Shown here piece after piece: positions 1-8,764 of a stretch of 64,000 nucleotides of DNA. Both the position numbers and the translations under genes were made by a program. Under the pieces are notes generated by a model. It saw only the letters and a program-made list of their open reading frames with translations, was not told where the DNA came from and searched no databases. The stretch is from AP-15 sp963736715. Its GTDB lineage: Bacteria > Pseudomonadota > Alphaproteobacteria > ATCC43930 > CGMCC-115725. The stretch covers positions 62,001 to 126,000 of the forward strand of contig CAVTQA010000046.1 of NCBI GenBank assembly GCA_963736715.1, in the 5' to 3' direction. The first letter of the stretch is position 1, and each line of letters opens with the position of its first letter.

Positions 1-808
1 CCCGGCGCATTTTCGCGTTAAGCGCGATGGCGCGTGCTTTGTCCGGATCTGCCGCTTTGTCGACGTAGGTGTGACAGATGCCTTCGAGATGCGCGATCAC
101 CGGGATACGGCTCTCGCACTGAACCCGCTCGATCAGGGAGCGCCCGCCACGCGGCACAATCACATCGATGCAGTCGCTCATGCCGAGCATCAAGCCGACG
201 GCGGCGCGGTCGCGGGTCGGCACCAGCTGGATCGCCGCTTCCGGCAGACCGGCCGCGCGTAGGCCTTCGCCGAGCGCGGCGACCAGTGCCCGCGACGAGT
301 GGTAACTTTCGGATCCGCCGCGCAGGATTGCGGCGTTCCCCGATTTGAGGGCTAGCCCGCCGGCATCCGCCGTCACATTCGGCCGGCTTTCATAGATGAT
401 TCCGACGACACCCAAGGGCACCGCGACCCGCTGTATGGCGAGACCGTTCGGCCGCGTCCACTCCGCGAGGATGCGGCCAACCGGGTCGGGCAATGCGGCG
501 ATCATCTCGAGGCCGGCGGCGATCGCCTCGACGCGTTTGGGGTCGAGAGCGAGCCTGTCGCGCAATGCCGGGGCGAGGCCGCGATCCTCAGCCTCGGCGA
601 GGTCGCGGGCATTGGCCGCGATGATCTCCTCGGATCGCGTCCGTACCGCCGCAGCGGCCCCGCGCAGTGCCGCGACTTTATGCGCGGCCGCCGCAAGGGT
701 CAGGGTGGCCGCGGCATGGCGGGCGCGCCGCCCGATCTCGGCCATGACGGCCGACAAATCCGGCTCAGCCGTGATGGCCCGCTCGCGGGTCAGCGTCTCC
801 GTCCTCAT
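1..808 (-). CDS. proA: Gamma-glutamyl phosphate reductase ProA (3' end cut by window)
   Basis: ProA is the second enzyme of proline biosynthesis. It reduces gamma-glutamyl phosphate to glutamate semialdehyde with NADPH in the cytoplasm. About 269 N-terminal codons are present and the reading frame runs off the window edge, so the C-terminal third is missing. The frame shows the family motifs VGIIYESRPNVT and EGICHTYVD; the latter holds the catalytic cysteine. The ATG (808-806) overlaps the proB TGA as ATGA, so the two pathway enzymes are translationally coupled. The protein is clear from sequence and context. Confidence 0.95.
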   Translation of the reverse strand, partial: MRTETLTRERAITAEPDLSAVMAEIGRRARHAAATLTLAAAAHKVAALRGAAAAVRTRSEEIIAANARDLAEAEDRGLAPALRDRLALDPKRVEAIAAGLEMIAALPDPVGRILAEWTRPNGLAIQRVAVPLGVVGIIYESRPNVTADAGGLALKSGNAAILRGGSESYHSSRALVAALGEGLRAAGLPEAAIQLVPTRDRAAVGLMLGMSDCIDVIVPRGGRSLIERVQCESRIPVIAHLEGICHTYVDKAADPDKARAIALNAKMRR

Positions 809-1971
809 CGGGGTTCGCTCACCACCAGATCGTCGCGATGAATAATCTCATCGCGGCCACGGTACCCCAGGATCTCGGCGATTTCACCACTCTTGTGACC
901 GGCAATTCGCCGGATATCTGCGCTCGAATAAGCCGAGAGGCCACGTCCGGCTTCACCGCCCGAACGGGTGCGGATGATCACGGCGTCGCCCCGTTCAAAA
1001 ATGCCTTCGACCGCGATTACGCCGGCCGGCAAAAGGCTCGTGCCGCGCTGCAGCGCTCTGGCTGCGCCGTCATCGACGATCACCACGCCGGACGGATTGA
1101 CCGCGCCGGCAATCCACGCTTTGCGCGCCGACCGCGGCTCGCCCCGGGGCAGGAACAAGGTCGCCCTGTCGCCTGCCTCGATGGCCGCGAGGGGCCCAGG
1201 TGCGGCCCCGGTGCTTTTCCCCTTGGCAATCAGCATTTGGCAGCCGGCGCTCATCGCGATGCGGGCGGCGGAGATTTTTGTCACCATGCCGCCCGAGCTG
1301 TAGCCAAGCGGCGCCTCGCCCGCCATCGCCTCGATTTCGGGCCCGATCTCGCAGACCAGCGCGATATGCCGCGCGTTCGGGTCATTACGCGGGTCGGCAG
1401 TGTAGAGCCCGTCGATGTCCGACAGCAGCACCAGCATATCGGCGCTCGTCATCTGCGCGACGCGTGCGGCGAGCCGATCGTTGTCGCCGAAACGAATCTC
1501 GGCGGTGGCGATCGTGTCGTTTTCGTTGACGAGCGGAACCGCGCCGAGCGCCAGCAACTGGGCAAAGGTCGCCCGGGCGTTCAGATGGCGGCGGCGTTCT
1601 TCCGTATCGTCCTGGGTCAGGAGGATCTGCGCGACGGTGATGCCGTGGCGGGCGAGGGCCTCCTGGTAAGCGTGGGCGAGGCGGATCTGTCCGGTGGCTG
1701 CGGCGGCCTGCTTCTCCTCGAGCCGGAGCCGCCATCCGGCGAGCCCGAGATGCCGCCGCCCGACAGCAATTGCCCCCGACGAGACGAGGATCACCTCCTG
1801 GCCGCGCGATCGAAAACGGGCGACATCATCGGCGAGCGCACCGAGCCATGGCTGGCGGACCTCGCCATTTTCGGCCGCTAGAAGCGCCGACCCGATCTTC
1901 ACAACAAGCCGCCGCGCCGCGACGAGTGCTTGGGCAGGACTGGGAGGAGGGCCGTTCGTCGGTGCGCTCAC
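805..1971 (-). CDS. proB: Glutamate 5-kinase ProB
   Basis: ProB phosphorylates glutamate to gamma-glutamyl phosphate, the committed and proline-inhibited step of proline synthesis. The 388-residue protein has an amino-acid-kinase domain (KIGSALL near residue 25, SSGAIAVG, VNENDTIAT, SSGGMVTKI) followed by a C-terminal PUA domain from about residue 285, the usual full-length layout. The start is GTG and overlaps the obgE stop as GTGA; the stop overlaps proA as ATGA. obgE-proB-proA therefore form one tightly coupled operon. Confidence 0.96.
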   Translation of the reverse strand: MSAPTNGPPPSPAQALVAARRLVVKIGSALLAAENGEVRQPWLGALADDVARFRSRGQEVILVSSGAIAVGRRHLGLAGWRLRLEEKQAAAATGQIRLAHAYQEALARHGITVAQILLTQDDTEERRRHLNARATFAQLLALGAVPLVNENDTIATAEIRFGDNDRLAARVAQMTSADMLVLLSDIDGLYTADPRNDPNARHIALVCEIGPEIEAMAGEAPLGYSSGGMVTKISAARIAMSAGCQMLIAKGKSTGAAPGPLAAIEAGDRATLFLPRGEPRSARKAWIAGAVNPSGVVIVDDGAARALQRGTSLLPAGVIAVEGIFERGDAVIIRTRSGGEAGRGLSAYSSADIRRIAGHKSGEIAEILGYRGRDEIIHRDDLVVSEPR

Positions 1972-3023
1972 AACGGATGAACGAGAGAGCTCGCCTCCAC
2001 TGTGGTTTCATCCTTATTTGTATTTGCGCGTTCCGCCGAGACGGCCGCCAGCAGCGCCGCTACCACCTCCGGGACGCCGGCGCCGGTCGCGCCAGACAGC
2101 GGACGGACCTCGGTGCCCGGCCGGACTGCCTGCTGCAGCTGACGACATTTTACGTTCGTCGCCTCAGGATCGAGTGCATCGCTCTTGTTGAGCCCGACGA
2201 TCTCTGTTTTCTCCGCAAGGCCGTGACCATACTGGGCGAGTTCTTCGCGGATCGTGCGGTAGGCGCCGGCGACATCGTCGAGAGTGCCGTCTACCAGGTG
2301 AAGAACGACGGCGCAGCGCTCGACATGGCCGAGAAAGCGGGTGCCGATGCCAGCTCCCTCGCTCGCGCCCTCGATCAGTCCGGGCAGGTCGGCCAAGACA
2401 AACTCGTGGTCATGCAGCCGCACGACGCCGAGTTGCGGTTTCAGTGTCGTGAACGGGTAATCGGCGATTTTCGGCCGGGCATGGGTGACCGCGGCAAGGA
2501 AGGTCGATTTCCCGGCGTTGGGCAGACCGACGAGACCGGCATCGGCGATCAGCTTCAAGCGCAGCCAGACCCAAGCCTCGCGGCCCGGCCAGCCAGGATC
2601 GGCACGACGCGGCGCACGGTTCGTCGAGCTCTTATAATGCGCATTACCGAAACCGCCGTCGCCGCCCTTCAGAAGGACGAGCCTTCCGCCTGGGCGAGTG
2701 AGGTCCGATAGCACTATCCGATTTTCTTGATCCATGATCTGAGTGCCGACCGGAACGCGCAATACGAGGTCCTCACCGTTTGCTCCGGTGCACTCGCGAC
2801 CGGCGCCGGGCCGGCCGTCCTTTGCCCGAAAATGCTGCCGGTAACGGTAATCGATCAAGGTATTGAGGTTTTCGGCCGCGACGAAGACGATGTCGCCGCC
2901 TTTGCCGCCATCACCCCCGTTCGGGCCGCCGAACTCGATAAATCTCTCGCGGCGAAAGCTCATCGCGCCGCGACCGCCGTCACCGCTCTTCAGGTAAATC
3001 TTGCACTGATCGAGGAATTGCAT
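1968..3023 (-). CDS. obgE: Obg family GTPase (CgtA/ObgE)
   Basis: Essential GTPase that binds the 50S ribosomal subunit and links ribosome assembly to growth and stress. The 351-residue protein begins with the glycine-rich Obg fold (SGDGGRGA, FGGPNGGDGGKGG, residues 1-158). The G domain follows, with G1 GLPNAGKST at 166-174, G3 DLPGLIEGA and G4 NKSD. The C-terminal extension seen in some Obg proteins is short. It lies downstream of rplU-rpmA as in most bacteria, but a hairpin terminator separates it from rpmA, so it may have its own or partly read-through transcription. Confidence 0.97.
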   Translation of the reverse strand: MQFLDQCKIYLKSGDGGRGAMSFRRERFIEFGGPNGGDGGKGGDIVFVAAENLNTLIDYRYRQHFRAKDGRPGAGRECTGANGEDLVLRVPVGTQIMDQENRIVLSDLTRPGGRLVLLKGGDGGFGNAHYKSSTNRAPRRADPGWPGREAWVWLRLKLIADAGLVGLPNAGKSTFLAAVTHARPKIADYPFTTLKPQLGVVRLHDHEFVLADLPGLIEGASEGAGIGTRFLGHVERCAVVLHLVDGTLDDVAGAYRTIREELAQYGHGLAEKTEIVGLNKSDALDPEATNVKCRQLQQAVRPGTEVRPLSGATGAGVPEVVAALLAAVSAERANTNKDETTVEASSLVHPL

Positions 3024-3034
3024 GTGCCTAAACT

Positions 3035-3064
3035 AAAAAGGGAGCAGCCGGGCCGCTCCCCTTT
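3035..3064 (-). terminator. Rho-independent terminator/attenuator after rpmA
   Basis: On the minus strand a ten-base stem (AAAGGGGAGC pairing with GCTCCCTTTT, one mismatch) encloses a nine-base loop and runs into a T-rich stretch, about 25 bases after the rpmA stop and just before the obgE ATG. It should partly insulate obgE-proB-proA from the highly expressed ribosomal protein genes. Confidence 0.7.
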
Positions 3065-3088
3065 GGCTCCGTCCGTGTCGGGGAACGG

Positions 3089-3370
3089 CTATTCGGCGGC
3101 CTCGGCCGGCGGCGGCGCGGGAGGTACGATCGAAACATAGGTTCGTCCGGCGAGGCCTGTGTGAAACTTCACCGCACCTTGCGCAGTCGCAAACAGAGTG
3201 TGGTCACGGCCGATCCCGACATGCGCGCCGGGATGGAATTTGGTGCCGCGCTGTCGCACGATGATGTTGCCAGGGATGACGATCTGGCCGCCGAATTTCT
3301 TGACCCCGAGTCGCCGGCCGGCGCTGTCGCGCCCATTGCGCGACGAACCGCCCGCTTTCTTATGTGCCAT
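3089..3370 (-). CDS. rpmA: 50S ribosomal protein L27
   Basis: Structural protein near the peptidyl-transferase centre. The 93-residue sequence starts AHKKAGGSSRNGRDS and contains RRLGVKKFGGQ and the RQRGTKFHPG core typical of L27. A proline/alanine/glutamate tail follows the conserved domain. Its ATG lies 11 bases inside the end of rplU, with a GGAGCAGC ribosome site in rplU codons, so L21 and L27 synthesis is coupled. Confidence 0.98.
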   Translation of the reverse strand: MAHKKAGGSSRNGRDSAGRRLGVKKFGGQIVIPGNIIVRQRGTKFHPGAHVGIGRDHTLFATAQGAVKFHTGLAGRTYVSIVPPAPPPAEAAE

Positions 3371-3713
3371 CTGCTGCTCCTAGCTCGCGCTGCAAATCGT
3401 TCGCGCCTCTGATGTCGGTGATGCGCAATATGGTCTGCTGCTGACGATGCCCCTTCTTGCGTCGGTAATTATGCCGCCGCTTTTTCTTGAAGACGATGAT
3501 CTTGGCTGCCCGCGTCTGCTCGACCACGATGGCGCTAACCGAGGCGCCATCAACAAGCGGGGTTCCGGACGCGACCTCTGCGCCTTCGCCGATCATCAGT
3601 ATCTCGCCGAGCTCGATCGTCGCGCCGGGCTCGGCCGCCAGTCTTTCGACCGAGATGACGTCGTCCTTGACGACCTTGTACTGTTTGCCCCCGGTGCGGA
3701 TGACTGCGAACAT
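3360..3713 (-). CDS. rplU: 50S ribosomal protein L21
   Basis: Structural protein of the large subunit. The start is the ATG at 3713-3711, giving MFAVIRTGGKQYKV, the canonical L21 N-terminus. An upstream in-frame start adds 42 non-conserved residues and is rejected. The 117 residues include the basic loop KKKRRHNYRRKKGHRQ. The tail beyond the conserved ITDI motif is somewhat extended and overlaps the rpmA start. Confidence 0.98.
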   Translation of the reverse strand: MFAVIRTGGKQYKVVKDDVISVERLAAEPGATIELGEILMIGEGAEVASGTPLVDGASVSAIVVEQTRAAKIIVFKKKRRHNYRRKKGHRQQQTILRITDIRGANDLQRELGAADGT

Positions 3714-3841
3714 GATACCCGCCGATATAGCCTGCCGCATACCCGATGCAACCGGCAAGGGGGCGCGCATATGGCCGGACTGGGCCAACCCCGTCCGCGA
3801 GCGGCGCAATATAGGTCCGCGGCTCCGACTGTCAACCATCT

Positions 3842-3901
3842 CCAGGGCATCTCCCAGGGCATCCCCTGGGGTATCTCCTAGGGTATCTCCTAGGGTATCT
3901 C
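3842..3901. repeat. Five 12-bp tandem repeats
   Basis: Five contiguous 12-bp units follow the pattern C(C/T)(A/G)GGG(C/T)ATC(T/C)C. Units 4 and 5 are identical, and units 1-3 differ by one to three bases. They lie in the divergent intergenic space between rplU and the malic enzyme gene and contain a CCAGGG/CCCTGG near-palindrome. The role is unknown; expansion by slippage is the simplest origin. Confidence 0.85.
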
Positions 3902-4000
3902 CCAGCGCGGCTTTGACGGCACATCACGCGCTCTCTAGACTGATGCGCGACCAGCGCGGGCCGGCATGAGCCGGGTTTCATTAAAGGAGCGTCCAAAGGC

Positions 4001-6268
4001 ATGGACACCGGCATTATCGGGGCAAGCGAGGACGAGGCCCTGCAGTTCCACGCCGGCGGGCGTCCGGGAAAGCTGTCGATCGCGCCGACCAAACCCTTGA
4101 CGACGCAGCGGGATCTGACGCTCGCCTATTCTCCCGGCGTCGCGTTCCCGTGCCTGCACATCCAACGGCATCCCGGCACCGCATTCGATTACACTTCAAA
4201 GGGCAATTTCGTCGCGGTGATCTCGAACGGCACGGCGGTTTTGGGGCTCGGCGACCTGGGGGCGCTTGCTGCCAAGCCCGTCATGGAGGGCAAGTGCGCA
4301 TTGTTCAAGCGTTTTGCCGATATCGACTCGATCGATCTCGAAATCGATACCCGCGACGTCGATGAGTTCGTCAATTGCGTGCGCTTTCTGCATCCGGCTT
4401 TCGGCGGCATTAATCTGGAGGACATCAAGGCGCCCGAATGCTTCATTATCGAAGAGCGACTGCGCGAGCTGCTCGAAATCCCGGTGTTCCATGACGACCA
4501 GCACGGCACAGCCATCATCGCCGCGGCCGGTTTGATCAACGCGCTCCACCTCACCGGCCGCGAGCTCCACACGACGAAAATGGTGGTCAACGGCGCCGGC
4601 GCCGCCTCGATCGCCTGCGTCGAGCTGTTGAAGACGATGGGATTGCCGTCGGAGAACGTCGTGCTGTGTGACACGCGAGGGGTCATCTACCACGGCCGCA
4701 CGGAAGGCATGAACCAGTGGAAATCGGCGCATGCGGCCGAGACCAAGGCGCGCACTCTTGCCGAAGCGATCGAGGGCGCCGAAGCTTTCTTTGGGCTTTC
4801 CGCAAAAGGAGCGGTCGACCAGCCGATGGTCCGCTCGATGGCGGGAAAGCCGATCATCTTCGCGATGGCCAACCCCGATCCGGAGATCACTCCCGAGGAA
4901 GTGCGCGCCGTAAGGTCCGACGCGATCATCGCCACCGGGCGGTCCGATTATCCCAACCAGGTCAACAATGTTCTAGGGTTTCCGTATATCTTTCGCGGCG
5001 CCCTCGACGTGCGCGCCTCGACGATCAACGACGCGATGAAAATCGCCGCGGCCGAAGCACTGGCCGAGCTCGCACGAGAGGACGTGCCTGACGAGGTCGC
5101 CGCCGCCTATTCCGGCGAGCGGTTGCTGTACGGGCCCGACTATATCATCCCGGCGCCATTCGATCCTCGGCTGATCTGGGCGGTCCCGTCGGCGGTTGCC
5201 AAGGCGGCCATGGATTCCGGCGTGGCGGGCAAGCCAATTCTCGATATGGGCGCCTACAAGCGCAGCCTGCGTGCGCGCCTCGACCCGACCGCCGCGGGGC
5301 TCGAGCTGATCTTCGAACGTGTGCGCGCCGCGCCGAAGCGCGTCGTCTTTGCCGAGGGCGAGGAGGAGAAGACGATCCGCGCCGCGCTGCAGTTCGCCGA
5401 GAGCGGATACGGCACACCGGTGCTGGTTGGTCGCGAGGAGCGGATCAAACCGACAATGGCCGCGATGGGTTTAACCTCGCCGCGGGGGCTCGAGTTTCAT
5501 AATGCCAGGCTGTCGCAGCACAACAAGCGGTACACCGATTTCCTTTATGCGCGTCAGCAGCGCCAGGGGATGCTGTACCGCGACTGTCAGCGCTTGGTTA
5601 ATCAAGATCGCAACGTTTTTGCCGCCTGCATGGTAGCCTGCGGCGATGCCGACGCGATGGTGACGGGGGTCACCCGCAACTCGTTCGATGCGCTCGACGA
5701 GATTTCGCGGGTCATTGCGGTCGAGCCTGGCTCGGTGCTGTTTGGTCTGACCGTGCTGCTCGCGCGCGAGCGCACTGTTCTGCTCGCCGACACACTCGTC
5801 CATGAGGTGCCGAGCTCGGCCCAGCTCGCCGACATTGCGATACAGGCGGCAGCCAGGGCGCACGAGCTCGGCCTCGTTCCGCGGGTGGCGCTGTTGTCGT
5901 ATTCGAATTTCGGCAATCCGATGGGCAAAGACGGCCAGCGCGTACGCGACGCCGTTGCGCTGCTCGACCGGCGCGGCGTCGGGTTCGAATACGATGGCGA
6001 GATGAGCGCCGACGTCGCCCTCAACGAACGTCTGATGCGCCAGCTCTATCCATTCTGCCGGCTCGGCGGCCCGGCCAACATCCTCGTGATGCCCGAACTG
6101 CACAGCGCAAACATTGCGGCAAAGCTGCTGCCCGAGCTCGGCGGAGGGACGGCGGTCGGCCCGCTCCTCCTCGGGCTGTCGCACCCGGTCCAGATCGCCA
6201 ACATGGGCGCGACGGTGTCCGACCTGGTCAATCTCGCCGCCCTCTCGGCGCACGACGCGATCCGCTGA
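4001..6268 (+). CDS. maeB: NADP-dependent malic enzyme with phosphotransacetylase-like domain (MaeB type)
   Basis: Decarboxylates malate to pyruvate with reduction of NADP, supplying NADPH and pyruvate in C4 metabolism. The 755 residues are standard for the long MaeB form. An N-terminal malic domain (LAYSPGVAFPC, NGTAVLGLGDLG) is followed by the NAD(P)-binding domain (NGAGAASIACVELL, ANPDPEITPEE). From about residue 430 there is a phosphotransacetylase-like domain (VVFAEGEEEKTIRAA) that is regulatory, not catalytic, in this family. The ATG has a good AAAGGAG site 13 bases upstream. It is a single-gene unit. Confidence 0.95.
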   Translation: MDTGIIGASEDEALQFHAGGRPGKLSIAPTKPLTTQRDLTLAYSPGVAFPCLHIQRHPGTAFDYTSKGNFVAVISNGTAVLGLGDLGALAAKPVMEGKCALFKRFADIDSIDLEIDTRDVDEFVNCVRFLHPAFGGINLEDIKAPECFIIEERLRELLEIPVFHDDQHGTAIIAAAGLINALHLTGRELHTTKMVVNGAGAASIACVELLKTMGLPSENVVLCDTRGVIYHGRTEGMNQWKSAHAAETKARTLAEAIEGAEAFFGLSAKGAVDQPMVRSMAGKPIIFAMANPDPEITPEEVRAVRSDAIIATGRSDYPNQVNNVLGFPYIFRGALDVRASTINDAMKIAAAEALAELAREDVPDEVAAAYSGERLLYGPDYIIPAPFDPRLIWAVPSAVAKAAMDSGVAGKPILDMGAYKRSLRARLDPTAAGLELIFERVRAAPKRVVFAEGEEEKTIRAALQFAESGYGTPVLVGREERIKPTMAAMGLTSPRGLEFHNARLSQHNKRYTDFLYARQQRQGMLYRDCQRLVNQDRNVFAACMVACGDADAMVTGVTRNSFDALDEISRVIAVEPGSVLFGLTVLLARERTVLLADTLVHEVPSSAQLADIAIQAAARAHELGLVPRVALLSYSNFGNPMGKDGQRVRDAVALLDRRGVGFEYDGEMSADVALNERLMRQLYPFCRLGGPANILVMPELHSANIAAKLLPELGGGTAVGPLLLGLSHPVQIANMGATVSDLVNLAALSAHDAIR

Positions 6269-6314
6269 TAGCGAAATCGGGGCACTGCCGCCGAGGCGAT
6301 CGGGGCCGCAGCGA

Positions 6315-7746
6315 GTGATCGCAAGGCCGTCGCGGAGCCTCTACCGCAGCGCGGGACTGGCCTTTTTCTGCTGCGCTCCGAGCCTGATCGTCCTTGGTGC
6401 GCTTGCCGCATGGAGCTTGGTTCCGGTCGAGGCGGCAGTCATCGCCTTCGCCGTCATATGGGTCTCGACGGTGCTGGTCATCGGCCGGTCCGTTGCCGAC
6501 TTGGCCGTGGTCCGCGACGCCGTCGGACAGCCTCGGCCCGAACGAGAATGGCGAGGCCGTCGCGCGGCAGGTGGCTCGCCGGCTCGCTCCGATAGCGCGC
6601 GAGATCTGGCTCGCGATCGCTAGGCTCGCCAGGCTCTGGCGTGAGCGCGTCCGGATAGCCGACGAAAAGCTGGCGGCCGCGGAGGCGGTCATCGCTGCGG
6701 TGCCGGACCCGCTGATCTTGCTCGACGAGCGGCGGCGGATCGTGCGCGCCAATGCACAGGCGGCGGTATTCATCGACATCACGCCCGAGCCCCGCGATCT
6801 TGCTGCGGTGTTGCGCAACCCCGCGGTGCTGGCTGCAGCGGATGCGGTATTGCGCGGCGAAAGGGCTCGGGTAATCGATTTTTCCTTGACGGTTCCGGTC
6901 GAGCGCCAGCTCCGGGCGCGTTTTGCCCGCATCGACCATCCGTCCCCCGACGGCGCAGCCGTGGTGTTGAGTCTCCACGACATCACGGAGTTGAAGCGGG
7001 CCGAGCAGATGCGGGCCGATTTCATCGCCAATGCGAGCCACGAGCTGCGCACTCCGCTCGCTACTTTGATCGGCTTTATCGAGACGTTGCGCGGGCCCGC
7101 GCGCGAGGACGCGGAAGCTCGCGAGAGGTTTCTCGCCATCATGCACGGGCAAGCCTCGCGCATGGCCCGGCTGGTCGAGGACCTGATGTCGCTGTCTCGG
7201 ATCGAGTTGAACGAGCATATGATGCCGCGAGACCGGGTCGCGCTGAGCCCGTTGCTGCGGCAGATCGCCGAGACCCTTGAGCTGCGCGCCGGCGAACGTG
7301 ACATACGCATTCGGCTGGCGGTGCCGCCCGATCTCCCGGATGTGCTCGGCGATCGCGACGAACTTGCCCAGGTCTTCCAGAACCTCATCGACAACGCGAT
7401 CAAGTACGGGCGCGCCGGAACCGAAATCACGATCCGCGCGGTGGCGGGTCTGCCGCCAGCCCGGGAAATCAGTGGCTCCCAGGACGCAGTGGTCGCCGTC
7501 GCCGTGCACGATCAAGGCGAGGGGATAGCGCGCGAGCACTTGCCGCGGCTGACCGAACGCTTCTATCGGGTCGACACGGCGCGCTCGCGCGAGATGGGCG
7601 GCACCGGGCTCGGCTTGGCGATCGTCAAGCACATACTCAACCACCATCGCGGATTTCTCGAGGTCGAGAGCACTCCCGGGGTCGGCTCGGTCTTCACCGT
7701 GTTCTTGCGCCCCCACCCCGCCGGTTCCTTAGTGAATCATATCTGA
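6315..7746 (+). CDS. phoR: Phosphate-regulon sensor histidine kinase PhoR (frameshifted)
   Basis: Inner-membrane kinase that phosphorylates PhoB when phosphate is low. From a GTG at 6315 one frame encodes two N-terminal membrane helices (LAFFCCAPSLIVLGALAAW and the next). The rest lies in the +1 frame: a PAS-like segment (VIAAVPDPLILLDERRRIV), the H-box NASHELRTPL, the N-box NLIDNAIKYG, and DQGEGI plus GGTGLGLAIVKH. Dropping one G at 6525-6526 joins them, so the break is a single-base insertion, either error or mutation. Relatives sit directly before pstS; here an arsenic block intervenes. Confidence 0.9.
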
Positions 7747-8220
7747 CAGATCCGCGAGGAAAATCGCGTCACCGCAGCGTGTATCCCGCTGGGGCGCCGC
7801 CGAGCGACAACGCCGCTCGGGCGCAAGCTTCGGTCCCGTCCAACTTTTGATTTCATCAGCAAACCCCGATGGCTGTATCTGCAGCGAATGAGCAGCCAAA
7901 ATTTCCCCTTTTGATAGAATAGCCTCTGCCGCTCGTCGTAAACAAACGCCCGTTTCGGCAGTTTTGTCGACCCTATCGGTATCCGCTTCCGATTCCCGCC
8001 GGCTCCATTCCAGAAACCGGTTTGGCGCAGACTATGCTCCGCGAAGTTGGCAATTTTGCGGATCGACAAGGCCTTCGGACCTCCCGTTACGGCTCCGGCG
8101 GCTGTAGGCCTGCAATAAAACTGTCATCAGACATGTTGCGCGATCACTTCGGCAGACGCTATGTTATCGAAATATCGAAACGTCCCTACAAACGGACGGA
8201 TATGACCCCTGGAGGACGCC
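7747..8220. other. Intergenic region phoR-aioB (474 bp)
   Basis: No recognisable gene. A 110-residue minus-strand reading frame (7737-8069) matches nothing I know and is not called. Near the aioB end are one good Pho-box half (CTGTCATCAGA at 8121) without a convincing partner, the motif AATATCGAAA at 8171 that recurs at 14564, and the aioB ribosome site TGGAGG at 8209. I saw no GG-N10-GC sigma-54 element. This stretch probably holds the left junction of the arsenic block. Confidence 0.5.
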
Positions 8221-8748
8221 ATGAAGAGCTGTGATCGTGTTGCCGAGCTGGGCCGTCGCCAGTTCTTGAGGGGCGGAGCCACGACCGCTGTTGCGACGGT
8301 TGCATCCGGAGTGATGCCGCGCCACGCCGACGCTACGCCGGCCCTCGCGCGCATCAACTATCCCAACACCAGATTAGCCAACGTTAGAGATCTGAAAGTC
8401 GACGCCCCAGTGCAGATCCAATATCCCGACAAGGGCTCGCCAGGGGTCATCATCAAGCTCGGACGGAAGGTCGGGGGCGGTGTCGGCCCAGACGGCGACA
8501 TCGTCGCGTTCTCGACGCTTTGCCCGCATAAGGGTTACCCCCTCGGCTATGTCGCTGCCGACAAAACGCTGAACTGCCCGGGGCACTACTCACGGTTCGA
8601 CTGCGAGAACGGAGGCCAGGAGATCTGGGGCCACGCCACGCAGAACCTGCCGCAGTTTCGGCTGCGCGTTGCCGGCAACGGCGACATCTTTGCCGAGGGT
8701 GTCGACGAGCTGATCTACGGCCGCCTCAGCAACACCTTGATGGCGTGA
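8221..8748 (+). CDS. aioB: Arsenite oxidase small (Rieske) subunit AioB
   Basis: Carries the [2Fe-2S] cluster that takes electrons from AioA. The 175-residue protein has a twin-arginine signal (RRQFLRGG at 12-19), so the folded enzyme is exported by Tat to the periplasm. Rieske ligands are C101-x-H103 in CPHKGYPL and C119-x2-H122 in CPGHYSRF. The two cysteines that form a disulfide in the Alcaligenes enzyme are Tyr106 and Gly121 here, a pattern known from Rhizobium NT-26 AioB. It precedes aioA by 16 bases with a strong GGAGG site. Confidence 0.95.
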   Translation: MKSCDRVAELGRRQFLRGGATTAVATVASGVMPRHADATPALARINYPNTRLANVRDLKVDAPVQIQYPDKGSPGVIIKLGRKVGGGVGPDGDIVAFSTLCPHKGYPLGYVAADKTLNCPGHYSRFDCENGGQEIWGHATQNLPQFRLRVAGNGDIFAEGVDELIYGRLSNTLMA

Positions 8749-8764
8749 GAGAGGGAGACGAGCG

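Noticed and set aside
838..2711. Long plus-strand frames opposite proB and obgE
   Set aside because: They mirror conserved coding sequence on the other strand, have no recognisable motifs and follow the GC-rich third-position shadow pattern.
3842..3901. CRISPR-like array
   Set aside because: Units are contiguous 12-mers without spacers and no cas genes are present; it is a simple tandem repeat.
5471..6253. 260-residue minus-strand frame inside the malic enzyme gene
   Set aside because: Antisense shadow of the phosphotransacetylase-like domain; composition rich in Arg/His/Gln as expected for shadows.
6520..6530. Programmed ribosomal frameshifting in phoR and other split genes
   Set aside because: No consistent slippery heptamer, stimulatory hairpin or direction; the sites are varied short runs and mostly +1 insertions.
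7737..8069. 110-residue minus-strand frame between phoR and aioB
   Set aside because: No start signal, no recognisable motif, unusual composition; overlaps the phoR end.
8040..8220. Sigma-54 promoter for aioBA
   Set aside because: No GG-N10-GC element at proper spacing; TTGGCAATTTTGC at 8047 has only seven bases between GG and GC.
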